IMG/VR virus record: IMGVR_UViG_3300047408_000067
Location: 1 to 64,000 of that record
Length of the DNA: 64,000 nucleotides
Direction: 5' to 3' (one strand)
Source: a virus
The position numbers were made by a program, and so were the translations under genes. Shown piece after piece: positions 46,201 through 54,347 of this stretch. The notes under the pieces are model-generated. The model was not told the origin of the DNA and made no database searches. It saw only the letters and a list, made by a program, of their open reading frames with translations. Each line of letters begins with the position of its first letter. Position 1 is the first letter of the stretch.

Positions 46201-47310
46201 CTACGCTTCCTGCAACGCTGCTACCCTGCGGCGTTCCCGCTTGGGCATAACACGGTGACAGGTCTCGCAGATGCTGTGATGCTGAACAATGTTGCCGCCC
46301 ACCCGCATCAGCCTGCGGACAAGGCTTGGATCCTCGAGCACCCGACTGTAGTTGCTCGCCACGTAGGTCACGTGGTTTGCCAGTTGGTACAGGTTCTCCA
46401 CAGGGTGGTTGACCAGCCTGTTGCGGATCATATCACGAACAGCGGGTGGGATGCCAAAGTCCTGAAGCATGGCAGCCAGCTCTTCGTCCGTATGGGTGCC
46501 GACCGCCACGTCCTTCAACGCCTTGAAGCGGTCCACTTCAGTCTCCACCTTGTTGAGGATGGTGGGTACGTTGGTGGTGATCCACTCCTTGTCGTCGGCC
46601 TCGTCGGCTCGCTTGGTGTAGTGCATGACGTTTTGGGTGCTGGTCATCCCGTTCGTACACACCAGTCGTTCCCAATAGCCAGATAGATCAAGACCGAGAC
46701 CAGTACCACCAGGGGCACTGTATCCGTACGGGCTAACGTACAACTGGACTCCGCTAGCCACGATGTCGTTGACCTTAGCACCCTGATTACCGCCCTCCAG
46801 GCGCTGGTAATCCTTGCCGCCCATGTTGTATTCACTGCCGCCCACCAGGGAGATGTACTGGCGATCTTGCGTTCCCCAGACCTTGTAACCCTTGACGTGC
46901 TTGCGGCCACCCATTGCACGTTCTACGGTGCGCATGTAGTCGAGCGGGTCGCGTACTTCGACCTTCCCGTCAATGATGGCTTGAATCTCACCCTCACGAG
47001 TAAGTGCCTTCAGGTTGCCCTGGCGCTCCCTGAAGCTGTAATCGAGCAGACCCACAACGTGTGCTTGCGCATCGGTGCCCATGTACTTGAGCATGCTGTT
47101 GGTCTGTAGCCCGCTAACGCGGAACAACGTGTCCCAGGCGCTTGCGCCCAGAGGCATTACGTCGTCCTTGTTGCCGAAGCGGTACTGCACCTTGCCGTTG
47201 GTACCGACCTGGAGGCCGTAGCTGTCGTCTGGGGCAAACTGGCGTTCCTCAAGCCCGCTAAAGGGCAGGAGCGTCTGCAGCGCCGTTTCACGATCAACCA
47301 TCTGTGTCAT
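46201..47310 (-). CDS. DUF932-like protein
   Basis: 369 residues. FGNKDDVMPLGASAWDTLFR then YWERLVCTNGMTSTQNVMHY resemble DUF932 (CNG-containing) proteins common in phages and plasmids beside DNA-processing genes. The C-terminus has HHSICETCHRVMPKRERRR, a Cys/His basic tail. Function unknown, probably DNA related. Confidence 0.7.
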   Translation of the reverse strand: MTQMVDRETALQTLLPFSGLEERQFAPDDSYGLQVGTNGKVQYRFGNKDDVMPLGASAWDTLFRVSGLQTNSMLKYMGTDAQAHVVGLLDYSFRERQGNLKALTREGEIQAIIDGKVEVRDPLDYMRTVERAMGGRKHVKGYKVWGTQDRQYISLVGGSEYNMGGKDYQRLEGGNQGAKVNDIVASGVQLYVSPYGYSAPGGTGLGLDLSGYWERLVCTNGMTSTQNVMHYTKRADEADDKEWITTNVPTILNKVETEVDRFKALKDVAVGTHTDEELAAMLQDFGIPPAVRDMIRNRLVNHPVENLYQLANHVTYVASNYSRVLEDPSLVRRLMRVGGNIVQHHSICETCHRVMPKRERRRVAALQEA

Positions 47311-47317
47311 TGTTGTG

Positions 47318-47521
47318 CTATGCCACTGCTTTCTTTTTGGTAGCCTCGGGACGCAGTTTGGTGATCTTTACCACCTTGGTCCCGCACTTGGTGTGATTAC
47401 CTTCGATCATGCCACGCTTGTTGGGTGTTACGCGGTACCTCCCTCGCAGGTTCTTGACCTTGACGCGGCACTTCATGCAATACCCATCGTATAGCTCTTG
47501 GCCTTCTTCTAAGACTGCCAT
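47318..47521 (-). CDS. Zinc-ribbon protein (DUF5679-like)
   Basis: 67 residues: MAVLEEGQELYDGYCMKCRV, then NHTKCGTKVVKITKL. YCxKC ... GxCxxCGTK pattern resembles DUF5679. GGGAGAAGTA precedes the ATG at 47521. Confidence 0.6.
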   Translation of the reverse strand: MAVLEEGQELYDGYCMKCRVKVKNLRGRYRVTPNKRGMIEGNHTKCGTKVVKITKLRPEATKKKAVA

Positions 47522-47555
47522 TACTTCTCCCTGGGCTGCATGGGCCGACAAGTAC

Positions 47556-47585
47556 AGTATAACCCACTGGACCGTCGGCCTGCAA
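47556..47585 (-). promoter_or_regulatory. Promoter of the DUF932 unit
   Basis: Minus strand TTGCAG, 18 bp, TATACT. Confidence 0.7.
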
Positions 47586-47627
47586 CCCCACTTAGATTAC
47601 CTTGTCTGCTCTATCCGATCGAAAAAC

Positions 47628-48746
47628 TCAGCGTCTGCTGCCGAGGGGGCGTTTCGCGCTGGACGCGGGACGGGTTGGCGCTTTGGTAGTCTTCCGCCGT
47701 GGAGCTTCTTCCTCTTCGTCTTCGTCCTCATCCTCGTCTTCATCACCATCCTCGTCCTCGTCCTCGTCGTCCTCCTCTACTACTGCTGCTGCTTTGCGCC
47801 CTCTTGCGGTGGCTGGCTTGCGAGCCGGGCGCTCTTCTTCTTCAGCTTCCTCATCTTCTTCTTCGTCTGATTCTTCCTCTTCGTCATCCTCGTCCTCGTC
47901 GGGTTCAACCCGACGGCTCTTGGTAGTGGTGGCCTTGCCCTTGGCTACCGTCTTACGTGGGGGAGCCTCCTCCTCGTCCTCGTCTTCCTCCTCCACGTCC
48001 TCCACGTCCTCATCATCATCTTCGTCACCGATGCCCTCGGCGCGGGCCTTCATGGCGCGGCCACCACCGTAGTAGCTCTGAGCCTGTTGGTCGAGATAGC
48101 CTTCAATGTCGATCAGCTTGAGGTTGCGCTGGTCGAAGGCCTCTTTCTCCTCGGCTTCGATATGGTACTTGGTGTCGGTGCCTTCGCCGGTCCGAGTGAT
48201 GCTGTAATCGCGGTCCATGATGGTGCCGCGTCGCTCGTACTTGATGATGAGGTTCTCGACCATTGCACCCGTGAGCTTGAGAAGCCGCACCTGCTTGCTA
48301 TCGCGGTCCCACACGTTGACGTACCAACGCTTACCCGCACGGATGTCGCCGTCCAGGCGGCAGTTCTCGATGCACGGGACATACGCACCGTTCCCGCCTC
48401 CGCCCCCAGGGACATAGTGCTCGCCGTACTCCACCCACGGATTGCGCTTGTTGAACGGCTCGTGCAGGAAGCGCACTGTTCGTGCTTCGCCTTCCTTGAA
48501 CGTCAAGCGCACATTCGGCATCTGCTTTGCCGAGTCTCGCATGCTCTTGGCATCTTCGTGTGCCACGGTACGCACCTTGATGGTCTTGGGTGCGTCAACT
48601 TCGCTCTTGCCGTTACGGGCAAACGTGCTTTTTACTGCCATACTGTCCTCGTCTTCGTATACATTTCTACCAAATCCTCTTGAACGCGGCTGGTCTACAC
48701 GAGTAGACGCTTCCCTCCTGTGCTCTGAGTACTCTAGCCTAGCCAT
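47628..48746 (-). CDS. Single-stranded DNA-binding protein with acidic tail
   Basis: 372 residues. The middle (RTVRFLHEPFNKRNPWVEYG ... RWYVNVWDRDSKQVRLLKLT) is an OB-like domain of phage SSBs with a Gly-rich zinc-like loop (GGGGNGAYVPCIENCRLDG). Residues 230-350 are acid blocks separated by basic motifs (RRVEPDEDEDDEEEESDEEE), like an enlarged SSB acidic tail that recruits partners. Two starts are possible: leaderless ATG at 48746 and ATG at 48640 with GAGGACAGT. Upstream of primase and helicase. Confidence 0.75.
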   Translation of the reverse strand: MARLEYSEHRREASTRVDQPRSRGFGRNVYEDEDSMAVKSTFARNGKSEVDAPKTIKVRTVAHEDAKSMRDSAKQMPNVRLTFKEGEARTVRFLHEPFNKRNPWVEYGEHYVPGGGGGNGAYVPCIENCRLDGDIRAGKRWYVNVWDRDSKQVRLLKLTGAMVENLIIKYERRGTIMDRDYSITRTGEGTDTKYHIEAEEKEAFDQRNLKLIDIEGYLDQQAQSYYGGGRAMKARAEGIGDEDDDEDVEDVEEEDEDEEEAPPRKTVAKGKATTTKSRRVEPDEDEDDEEEESDEEEDEEAEEEERPARKPATARGRKAAAVVEEDDEDEDEDGDEDEDEDEDEEEEAPRRKTTKAPTRPASSAKRPLGSRR

Positions 48747-48752
48747 ACCTAA

Positions 48753-48781
48753 AGTGTACTTGTCCCAGCTTTGCGGAGCAA
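48753..48781 (-). promoter_or_regulatory. Leaderless-class promoter of the SSB gene
   Basis: Minus strand TTGCTC, 17 bp, TACACT; ATGGC 6 bases after the -10. Confidence 0.65.
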
Positions 48782-48783
48782 AC

Positions 48784-49755
48784 CTAGCTTTTGAAGGGGT
48801 CGTAGTCTGGTTCTACCAACGTCGTCCAATGCACCCGCCTCTGAAGCATCCTACGCATAGTTTGCTGAGACAGCTCATTGGGATCTTTCCTGCTTACTTG
48901 CCATTGTACCACAAACACCAGCGGTACACGCTCGGCCAAGTCCCTACACATTTTGAATTGTGCGATATGGCCTGCGGCATCGTTATCGCAGAATACGGTT
49001 ACCTCATCGAATCGTTCTGCGATAAGGTCCAGTTGTTCCCTGGTTAGCCCTGTGCCGAGGGTGGCAACGAAGTTGTCGTGTCCGTACTCGTATGATCGAA
49101 GTGCGTCTTTAGCACCCTCAACAACAACGACTGAATTTCTATCAGGGTTGACGTACGGCAGTCCGTACAGGACGTGGCGTCTATCAAAGTCCTTAGAGTA
49201 GAGATATCTTGGGCGTTGTACCTCGTTGACCGCTCGTCTGATGATACCGACCCACTTCTCTCCCGCTCGTACTGGAATGACCGCGCGTTTAGATCCTCCA
49301 TCATATCCCAGGTCAAAACGTACGATAGTCTCTCGATCGAAGCGTCCATACGGCTGTCCATTATGCAGCCACCATGAGCTACCCTTCCTGTATTTGGTTA
49401 TGTCTACGGTTTTGAACCGATGTCTAGGAGGGTGCAGGATTGCGTCTAGCTGCGCCAGGGCACGGTTGCGCACGCTTACTATGTCCAGTGGGCTGCCGTA
49501 CTCGCTGATAACGTCTACGGCTTCTCGGTAACTGGTGCGTTGGGTAAGCATTACCAAGCGCGGCAGGTTACCGCGCTCTCCACACACCCAACAGTGCCAG
49601 AGGCCAGTGCGCGTGTTTATCTCCAGGTTAGGTGCGCCCGTCTCACCATGGAATACGCACAGGGTTACGAACTCTTGCTGTATGACCTCCCCATCTAACC
49701 TGAGTCGTTCCAGTACCTGCGGCACATTGACGTCTAGGTCATCCAGGTCGGCCAT
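48784..49755 (-). CDS. DNA primase (DnaG-like)
   Basis: 323 residues. Zinc finger CVFHGETGAPNLEINTRTGL then WHCWVCGERG (CHC2 type, residues 33-63), a TOPRIM domain (VVVVEGAKDALRSYEYGHDN, FCDNDAAGHIAQFK). It lacks the DnaB-binding C-terminus of host DnaG. Primes lagging-strand synthesis with the DnaB helicase encoded next to it. Confidence 0.88.
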   Translation of the reverse strand: MADLDDLDVNVPQVLERLRLDGEVIQQEFVTLCVFHGETGAPNLEINTRTGLWHCWVCGERGNLPRLVMLTQRTSYREAVDVISEYGSPLDIVSVRNRALAQLDAILHPPRHRFKTVDITKYRKGSSWWLHNGQPYGRFDRETIVRFDLGYDGGSKRAVIPVRAGEKWVGIIRRAVNEVQRPRYLYSKDFDRRHVLYGLPYVNPDRNSVVVVEGAKDALRSYEYGHDNFVATLGTGLTREQLDLIAERFDEVTVFCDNDAAGHIAQFKMCRDLAERVPLVFVVQWQVSRKDPNELSQQTMRRMLQRRVHWTTLVEPDYDPFKS

Positions 49756-49758
49756 AGG

Positions 49759-51063
49759 CTAGTCGTCCGACTCTTCTTCTTGGGCCACGGGGCGGCGACG
49801 GCTGCTGCGCGCTGCGGTGTCTTCCTTGATGACGCCGTTGTCGATGTCCAACTCGAACTTGATGGTGTCACCAGTGCGCCCACGGCGGTTCTTCTTCACT
49901 ACCATCTTCAGATCACCAGCTCGGTAGCGCAGCGACAATACCTGGTCACTGTCCGCACCAAGGGCGTCTGTTAGTGAGATGTGGTCCAGCTCTGGTGCAT
50001 CCTGCGCATCGACACCCTTGCGGTTGGCCTGTGCGTTCAAGACAAACGGGATGTCGAACTGGCGGGCTATGTTGTGCTTTGCCATGCGGCTTGTCTGCAC
50101 TGCCTGAATCCAGTTGTCTCCACCGCGTACCAAATCGTTGCCCACACCCAGACCGAAGTAGTCAAAGAACGCAATGTTCGGCTCGTGCTGCTCGCACTTC
50201 GCCACCATTGTCGCCATTGAGAAGCCGCCCTGCGCATTGGGGGTGATAAAACTGGACTTCAGTTGCTGGCGTGCCTTGATGAGAAACCGTCGGTACTTCT
50301 TCAGATCCAACGCACCCATCATCATGCCCATGTTGCTGAAGCGGTCAGCGAACTCGTCTTTGGCACTCGCCGCCAGCTTGTTGTTGAGCAGCGTTTGTAC
50401 CCGCATACCGATCTGGGCTGGAGACATCTCCAGGCTGGCATACAGGACTTTCGCACCAGAAATGACCGCGTTGGTCGCAAAGTACAGAGACATCCACGTC
50501 TTGAACTCACCCTGGCGTGCCACAATGGTGATCAGGTCGGGTGCCTGCATGCCGCCCGTTTGCTTGTCCAGGCTTGGTATCCCAAAGGGGTACCCAATGG
50601 ACTCGCCAGCAGCTACCTGATCGTGTGCCCGCTTCACGTGGTTGTACGTGTGCTGCCAGTTGTTGAGGATGTCGATGTCCTCGCCCTTGGAGTACAACTG
50701 AAGTATCTGACGGATATCGCCTTCGAGTTCGGTAGCCAGCACCGCAGGCTCGATACGTCCGAGACGTCGCATTGCCTTCTCGAACATCTTGCCCAGGTCG
50801 TAGTCTGCTTTGCTGCGCTGTGCCTGCGCTACAAGCAGTTCGATTTCGTCTGGGTCCATTGCGTAGACACGGAAGTTAGGAAACCGCACCTTGAAGGTTT
50901 CCTTGTTCGTAGCCCTGTGCTCTTGAAGCCAGATCCACTCTGCCTTGCGACGCATGAACAATGCGTCGGTAACACCCATACGCATAACTTGGGACACACC
51001 ACGCCCTGGTCCACGGGTGTGCCGTACAATAGCGCTAATCAATAGATCTTCGTTAGTAGCCAC
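49759..51063 (-). CDS. dnaB: Replicative DNA helicase, DnaB-like
   Basis: 434 residues from GTG 51063 (GAGAGGGCATA upstream). RecA-fold core: GIPSLDKQTGG, Walker A IVARQGEFKTWMSLYF, SLEMSPAQIGMRVQTLLNNK, NIAFFDYFGLGV (Walker B), RQFDIPFVLNAQANRKGVDA and the C-terminal basic FKLKKNRRGRTGD-like region (KMVVKKNRRGRTGD). Gly before the Walker Lys is replaced by Phe (EFKT). An acidic C-terminus (EEESDD) may bind SSB or primase. In-frame GTG at 51111 would lie on the -10 box. Confidence 0.88.
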   Translation of the reverse strand: MATNEDLLISAIVRHTRGPGRGVSQVMRMGVTDALFMRRKAEWIWLQEHRATNKETFKVRFPNFRVYAMDPDEIELLVAQAQRSKADYDLGKMFEKAMRRLGRIEPAVLATELEGDIRQILQLYSKGEDIDILNNWQHTYNHVKRAHDQVAAGESIGYPFGIPSLDKQTGGMQAPDLITIVARQGEFKTWMSLYFATNAVISGAKVLYASLEMSPAQIGMRVQTLLNNKLAASAKDEFADRFSNMGMMMGALDLKKYRRFLIKARQQLKSSFITPNAQGGFSMATMVAKCEQHEPNIAFFDYFGLGVGNDLVRGGDNWIQAVQTSRMAKHNIARQFDIPFVLNAQANRKGVDAQDAPELDHISLTDALGADSDQVLSLRYRAGDLKMVVKKNRRGRTGDTIKFELDIDNGVIKEDTAARSSRRRPVAQEEESDD

Positions 51064-51111
51064 TATGCCCTCTCTTGGCCTCTTGGTCTCTGCGTGGTTT
51101 TGCCACCCCAC

Positions 51112-51141
51112 AGTATAGCATTCTCTGTAGCTGAGATGCCA
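51112..51141 (-). promoter_or_regulatory. Promoter of the dnaB-primase operon
   Basis: Minus strand TGGCAT, 18 bp, TATACT; leader hairpin GTGG/CCAC, then GAGGG. Confidence 0.6.
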
Positions 51142-51149
51142 ACTGGCTA

Positions 51150-51989
51150 CTAGAGGCCAAGATAGACTCTTAGCATGTTTCTGTCATACTCGTCCTGAAC
51201 TCTTGCGGATTCTTTCAATCGCTGCTGTTTCAACCAGGGGAATACGTACGCGTCGTCGTACTCGTCCAGTATCTCCTCAGATATCTCCATATCCTTGATG
51301 TCTTGATAGAATCTGCCGTAAGTAAAAGTGTGCAGCCCGTCCGGCTGCCGCTTGCACCGATAAAAGGCAATCTGAATGAATGCCTTCAGAGCAAGAGGGT
51401 CACCGCCAAATCGATGGCGTAGGAGACGAGCAGCACCAACATCCTTCTTCCAATCAAGCTTAGGTGTTTCCCCAAACCTTAGCCTGAAGACAAAGGAGAA
51501 GTAGCAGACGAAATCAGGCCCAGTCCACTTCTCTGCCCTATCCCAGTGACGTCTAAACCTCTTGAAGGGAGAATTACTAGGTTTCGCAGTCTTATATACG
51601 TCTATCGCTTTATCGAATATGCTCTGTATACGCGCTATCGAGTGTGCATTATCCCCTTGGGTATTCCTAGGGTTTTCAATATACCTAAAGGGGCTAACTC
51701 TTTTTTGAACGACTTTCTGAACTTGGTTGGTAATCCCTCCTTGGTTGCCCCTGGGTCCATTCTGGTTGCCCCTAAAAGACGGGACACCATACTTCCTGGC
51801 TCTATGCCCTGCCCCTGCTTGAAGGATTTCCAGACTACCGTCTTCGATAAGATTCCTCAGGGTCTTCTTGGTATACTGCTCCGACCAGCCGAAAATCAAC
51901 GCTATCTCACTGGCGCTAACCCTGACTGTACCCATCGCGTTACAGTGTTCTTCAAACCATACCAGTACGAGACGTTGATTTCTGGTCAT
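51150..51989 (-). CDS. Winged-helix replication initiator-like protein
   Basis: 279 residues from MTRNQRLVLVWFEEHCNAMG. SEIALIFGWSEQYTKKTLRN LIEDGSLEIL is a helix-turn-helix with wing, then a Gln/Asn-rich linker (GNQNGPRGNQGGITNQVQKV) and a C-terminal helical domain like lambda O/DnaD initiators. Located upstream of dnaB and primase, typical for an initiator that loads the helicase. The ATG overlaps the stop of a 12-codon leader peptide and lies in the palindrome TCTGGTC/GACCAGA. Confidence 0.7.
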   Translation of the reverse strand: MTRNQRLVLVWFEEHCNAMGTVRVSASEIALIFGWSEQYTKKTLRNLIEDGSLEILQAGAGHRARKYGVPSFRGNQNGPRGNQGGITNQVQKVVQKRVSPFRYIENPRNTQGDNAHSIARIQSIFDKAIDVYKTAKPSNSPFKRFRRHWDRAEKWTGPDFVCYFSFVFRLRFGETPKLDWKKDVGAARLLRHRFGGDPLALKAFIQIAFYRCKRQPDGLHTFTYGRFYQDIKDMEISEEILDEYDDAYVFPWLKQQRLKESARVQDEYDRNMLRVYLGL

Positions 51990-51996
51990 AGACCAG
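51980..51996. promoter_or_regulatory. Palindrome over the initiator start codon
   Basis: Minus strand TCTGGTCTATGACCAGA: perfect 7-bp inverted repeat around TAT, containing the ATG. As DNA it could be an operator; as RNA it can hide the start. Confidence 0.5.
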
Positions 51997-52024
51997 AGAT
52001 TACCCTTGCCCTCAAAATTGCCAT
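51986..52024 (-). CDS. 12-residue leader peptide of the initiator
   Basis: MAILRARVISGL. The ATGGC is 5 bases after the -10 box (leaderless class) and the stop overlaps the initiator ATG as ATGA. No ribosome site precedes the initiator, so its translation may depend on this peptide. Confidence 0.5.
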   Translation of the reverse strand: MAILRARVISGL

Positions 52025-52029
52025 ACCAA

Positions 52030-52059
52030 ACTATAGCACCCACGACGTTCCTAGGGGCA
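52030..52059 (-). promoter_or_regulatory. Promoter of the initiator
   Basis: Minus strand TGCCCC, 18 bp, TATAGT; diverges from the helicase promoter at 52095. Confidence 0.55.
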
Positions 52060-52094
52060 TCTAAAAAAGTAGATCGTGAGTTCAAGCTTGTAGA

Positions 52095-52124
52095 TTGCTT
52101 CAGACAAACAAAGTAGGCTACAAT
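52095..52124 (+). promoter_or_regulatory. Promoter of the SF2 helicase operon
   Basis: Plus strand TTGCTT (52095-52100), 18 bp, TACAAT (52119-52124). Confidence 0.75.
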
Positions 52125-52136
52125 AAAAGCACTGCA

Positions 52137-53651
52137 ATGGCAAGACAATCCAAGCAAGTAATCCATGCGACGGTAGGAGGCAAGCTGGTCCTACCACGAT
52201 CCCAAGTCCCACGTGAGTTATTTGAGGCGTTATTGACGCATCTCACGTGGGACAACCCTGAGTACAAGGACAGGCAATTCCGCGGGTTGCAAACCCGATA
52301 CTATGACCGTGCGAAACAGACGTGGGTGGAGATTCCTCAGCATATATACGGGTTGACGCTAAACGATGACGATCAGACGTACGAGATAGCTAGAGAATTC
52401 GTTCCAGAGTTCGAAAGACTGGCGAACGAACGGGGGATAGAGATCGAATGGGAAGATCTGCGGGTCACCCATACTCCCAATCCGTTACCACACGGAATAG
52501 AGCTCTGGGAGCCCCAGAGACCCGCTGTTCGAGACCTGCTAAATGATGATTACGGACATCAAGGCGTTCTTGAGGCACCATGCGGGTCGGGGAAAACTGT
52601 TATGCTGCTCTACGTCGTGGCTGAACTTGGACAGCCAACGCTCATTCTCGCTCACACTGATGATCTTCTCAAGCAATGGCAAGATTACTGCCGCCGTCTT
52701 CTGGATTACACGCCTGGACTGATCCAGGGCGATACTTACGACATAAAGCAAATCACGCTTGCCAGTGTAATGACACTTGCTCGTAGAGAGCTAACCCCCG
52801 AGTTCCTCAACCAGTGGGGCATGGTGATACTGGACGAAGCACACCACTGTCCGGCCCAATGCTTTCAAGAAGTGATGACGCAGTTTCCCGCTTACTATCG
52901 GTTTGGCGCTACTGCTACCCCACGGCGTGAAGACAACCTCCAGGGACTTCTGTACGCGATCTGTGGCCCTGTTATTGCCAAGGTGCAGCGCAGGGCACTA
53001 AAGGACGCGGGCCTTATCGTAGACCCTGTCGTGATAGTACATGAAACAGGCTTCACTTTCCCATACAGGGACATGCGCCAATGGCATCCTATGGTGCGTG
53101 CTCTGATAAATGATAGGCGGCGCAATGCCCAGATCATCGAAAACATCATCGCCGACCACGACAGCGGTAACCACGTTCAGCTTGTCCTATCTCAGCAAAT
53201 CGACCACCTCGCTCTCCTGGCAGGGGCTTTACAAAAACGTCGCCCTGACATTTCCCAAGAGCTCCTTATCGCCGGCGGGACTAAGACAGATAAGTACGGA
53301 CGTGTCACACGCAATATCCGTCGTACAAAGGCGCAAAGGACGGAAGCTATCGACGCTGCTAGAAAGGGCCATCTGCGCGTACTATTTGGAACTAAGCTGG
53401 CAGATGAGGGCCTCGATATCCCGCGCCTCGACAGGCTTCACCTTGTGTTTCCCTCAAGGGCACAAGGCAAGATTTCGCAACAAGTTGGACGAATTCAACG
53501 TAGACATCCAGGAAAGAGAGATGTTATCGTCCGCGATTACGTGGATGAGCCTAGAGTCCTTAAGAGCCAGTGGTTCGAGCGAAGAAAAGCCTACGTAGAA
53601 ATGGAGCTGGAAATTGTCCGTGCGAATCAAAGGGAGAGCAGAACTGCTTAG
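52137..53651 (+). CDS. SF2 DNA helicase (UvsW/XPB-like)
   Basis: 504 residues from MARQSKQVIHATVGGKLVLP. Walker A EAPCGSGKTVMLLYVVAELG, DEXH VILDEAHHCPAQCF, motif III FGATATPRR, motif IV HVQLVLSQQIDHLALLAGAL, motifs V-VI FGTKLADEGLDIPRLDRLHL and QQVGRIQRRHPGKRDV. Branch-migration helicases of phages with such N-terminal domains rescue stalled forks. The start follows the promoter by about 12 bases (leader near 5 nt). Confidence 0.88.
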   Translation: MARQSKQVIHATVGGKLVLPRSQVPRELFEALLTHLTWDNPEYKDRQFRGLQTRYYDRAKQTWVEIPQHIYGLTLNDDDQTYEIAREFVPEFERLANERGIEIEWEDLRVTHTPNPLPHGIELWEPQRPAVRDLLNDDYGHQGVLEAPCGSGKTVMLLYVVAELGQPTLILAHTDDLLKQWQDYCRRLLDYTPGLIQGDTYDIKQITLASVMTLARRELTPEFLNQWGMVILDEAHHCPAQCFQEVMTQFPAYYRFGATATPRREDNLQGLLYAICGPVIAKVQRRALKDAGLIVDPVVIVHETGFTFPYRDMRQWHPMVRALINDRRRNAQIIENIIADHDSGNHVQLVLSQQIDHLALLAGALQKRRPDISQELLIAGGTKTDKYGRVTRNIRRTKAQRTEAIDAARKGHLRVLFGTKLADEGLDIPRLDRLHLVFPSRAQGKISQQVGRIQRRHPGKRDVIVRDYVDEPRVLKSQWFERRKAYVEMELEIVRANQRESRTA

Positions 53652-54048
53652 CTGGCTGCGGCGTAGGAAGGATCTTGACGACAAGCGCAAGGTTCTCACC
53701 CGCAGCATAGACAACATCAACACCTGGGTACTTGCATACTATGAACGGCACAACCTTACGGAGGTCGCAGACCCAGAGACCAAGACCAAATGGCAGAAGC
53801 GCCAGGGTACCACCCAGATCTGGAACGATGAAGCACTGAAGGCATTGCTTCGCCGCCGCAGGGTGCCAGAGGAACTGGTCTTTACGCCAGTAACCACAGA
53901 GGTGCGCAACGACAAGGCCGTCTTCCAGCTAATGCAGGATGGCATTCTCAGTATCGAAGACATCGAAGGCGTCAGCACACTACAGACGCACAAACCTTAT
54001 ATCATGGGGTTGAACAATGCCAAGCAACACGCCGATCAAGAAGACTAA
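53614..54048 (+). CDS. Hypothetical protein, 144 aa
   Basis: TTG start with GGAGCTGGAAA; overlaps the helicase by 38 bases in the +1 frame. Basic helical N-terminus (ELLSWLRRRKDLDDKRKVLT), then folded VFTPVTTEVRNDKAVFQLMQ. Probably helicase partner; unrecognised. Confidence 0.55.
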   Translation: MSVRIKGRAELLSWLRRRKDLDDKRKVLTRSIDNINTWVLAYYERHNLTEVADPETKTKWQKRQGTTQIWNDEALKALLRRRRVPEELVFTPVTTEVRNDKAVFQLMQDGILSIEDIEGVSTLQTHKPYIMGLNNAKQHADQED

Positions 54049-54244
54049 CCCCCTGGACAATGGCGACCGCATAGGCGTAAGCTTTGGGGTTACCATCAAC
54101 ATGGGTGACTACCAGAGTCTGAAGGTAGAAGCTTGGGCAGAGGGTACCAAGCGGGAAGGAGAAACATCTGCATCCGCGTATAAGCGCCTATTCGATCTGG
54201 TAGAAAAGCAAGCCAACGACAAAGCGGCGGAGTACAAACCATAG
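54017..54244 (+). CDS. Hypothetical protein, 75 aa
   Basis: MPSNTPIKKTNPLDNGDRIG, then a helical C-terminus. The pattern VEAWAEGTKREGETSASAYK resembles small phage proteins of unknown function. Overlaps the previous gene by 32 bases (+1 frame). Confidence 0.55.
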   Translation: MPSNTPIKKTNPLDNGDRIGVSFGVTINMGDYQSLKVEAWAEGTKREGETSASAYKRLFDLVEKQANDKAAEYKP

Positions 54245-54246
54245 GC

Positions 54247-54275
54247 TTGCATTCCTGACAAATCCGTGCTATAGT
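54247..54275 (+). promoter_or_regulatory. Promoter of the 54348 gene
   Basis: Plus strand TTGCAT, 17 bp, TATAGT. A leaderless GTG begins at 54282 and a hairpin AGGGA/TCCCT sits before the AGGAGAATC ribosome site. Confidence 0.75.
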
Positions 54276-54347
54276 TCATCTGTGCAGCAACCGATCATCA
54301 GGGAAATAGGTCTCCCTAATCTATTGTGGTTGTTGAGGAGAATCGAA

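Noticed and set aside
47602-48072. Ser-rich plus-strand frame opposite the SSB tail
   Set aside because: Complement of the acidic repeat; no independent evidence.
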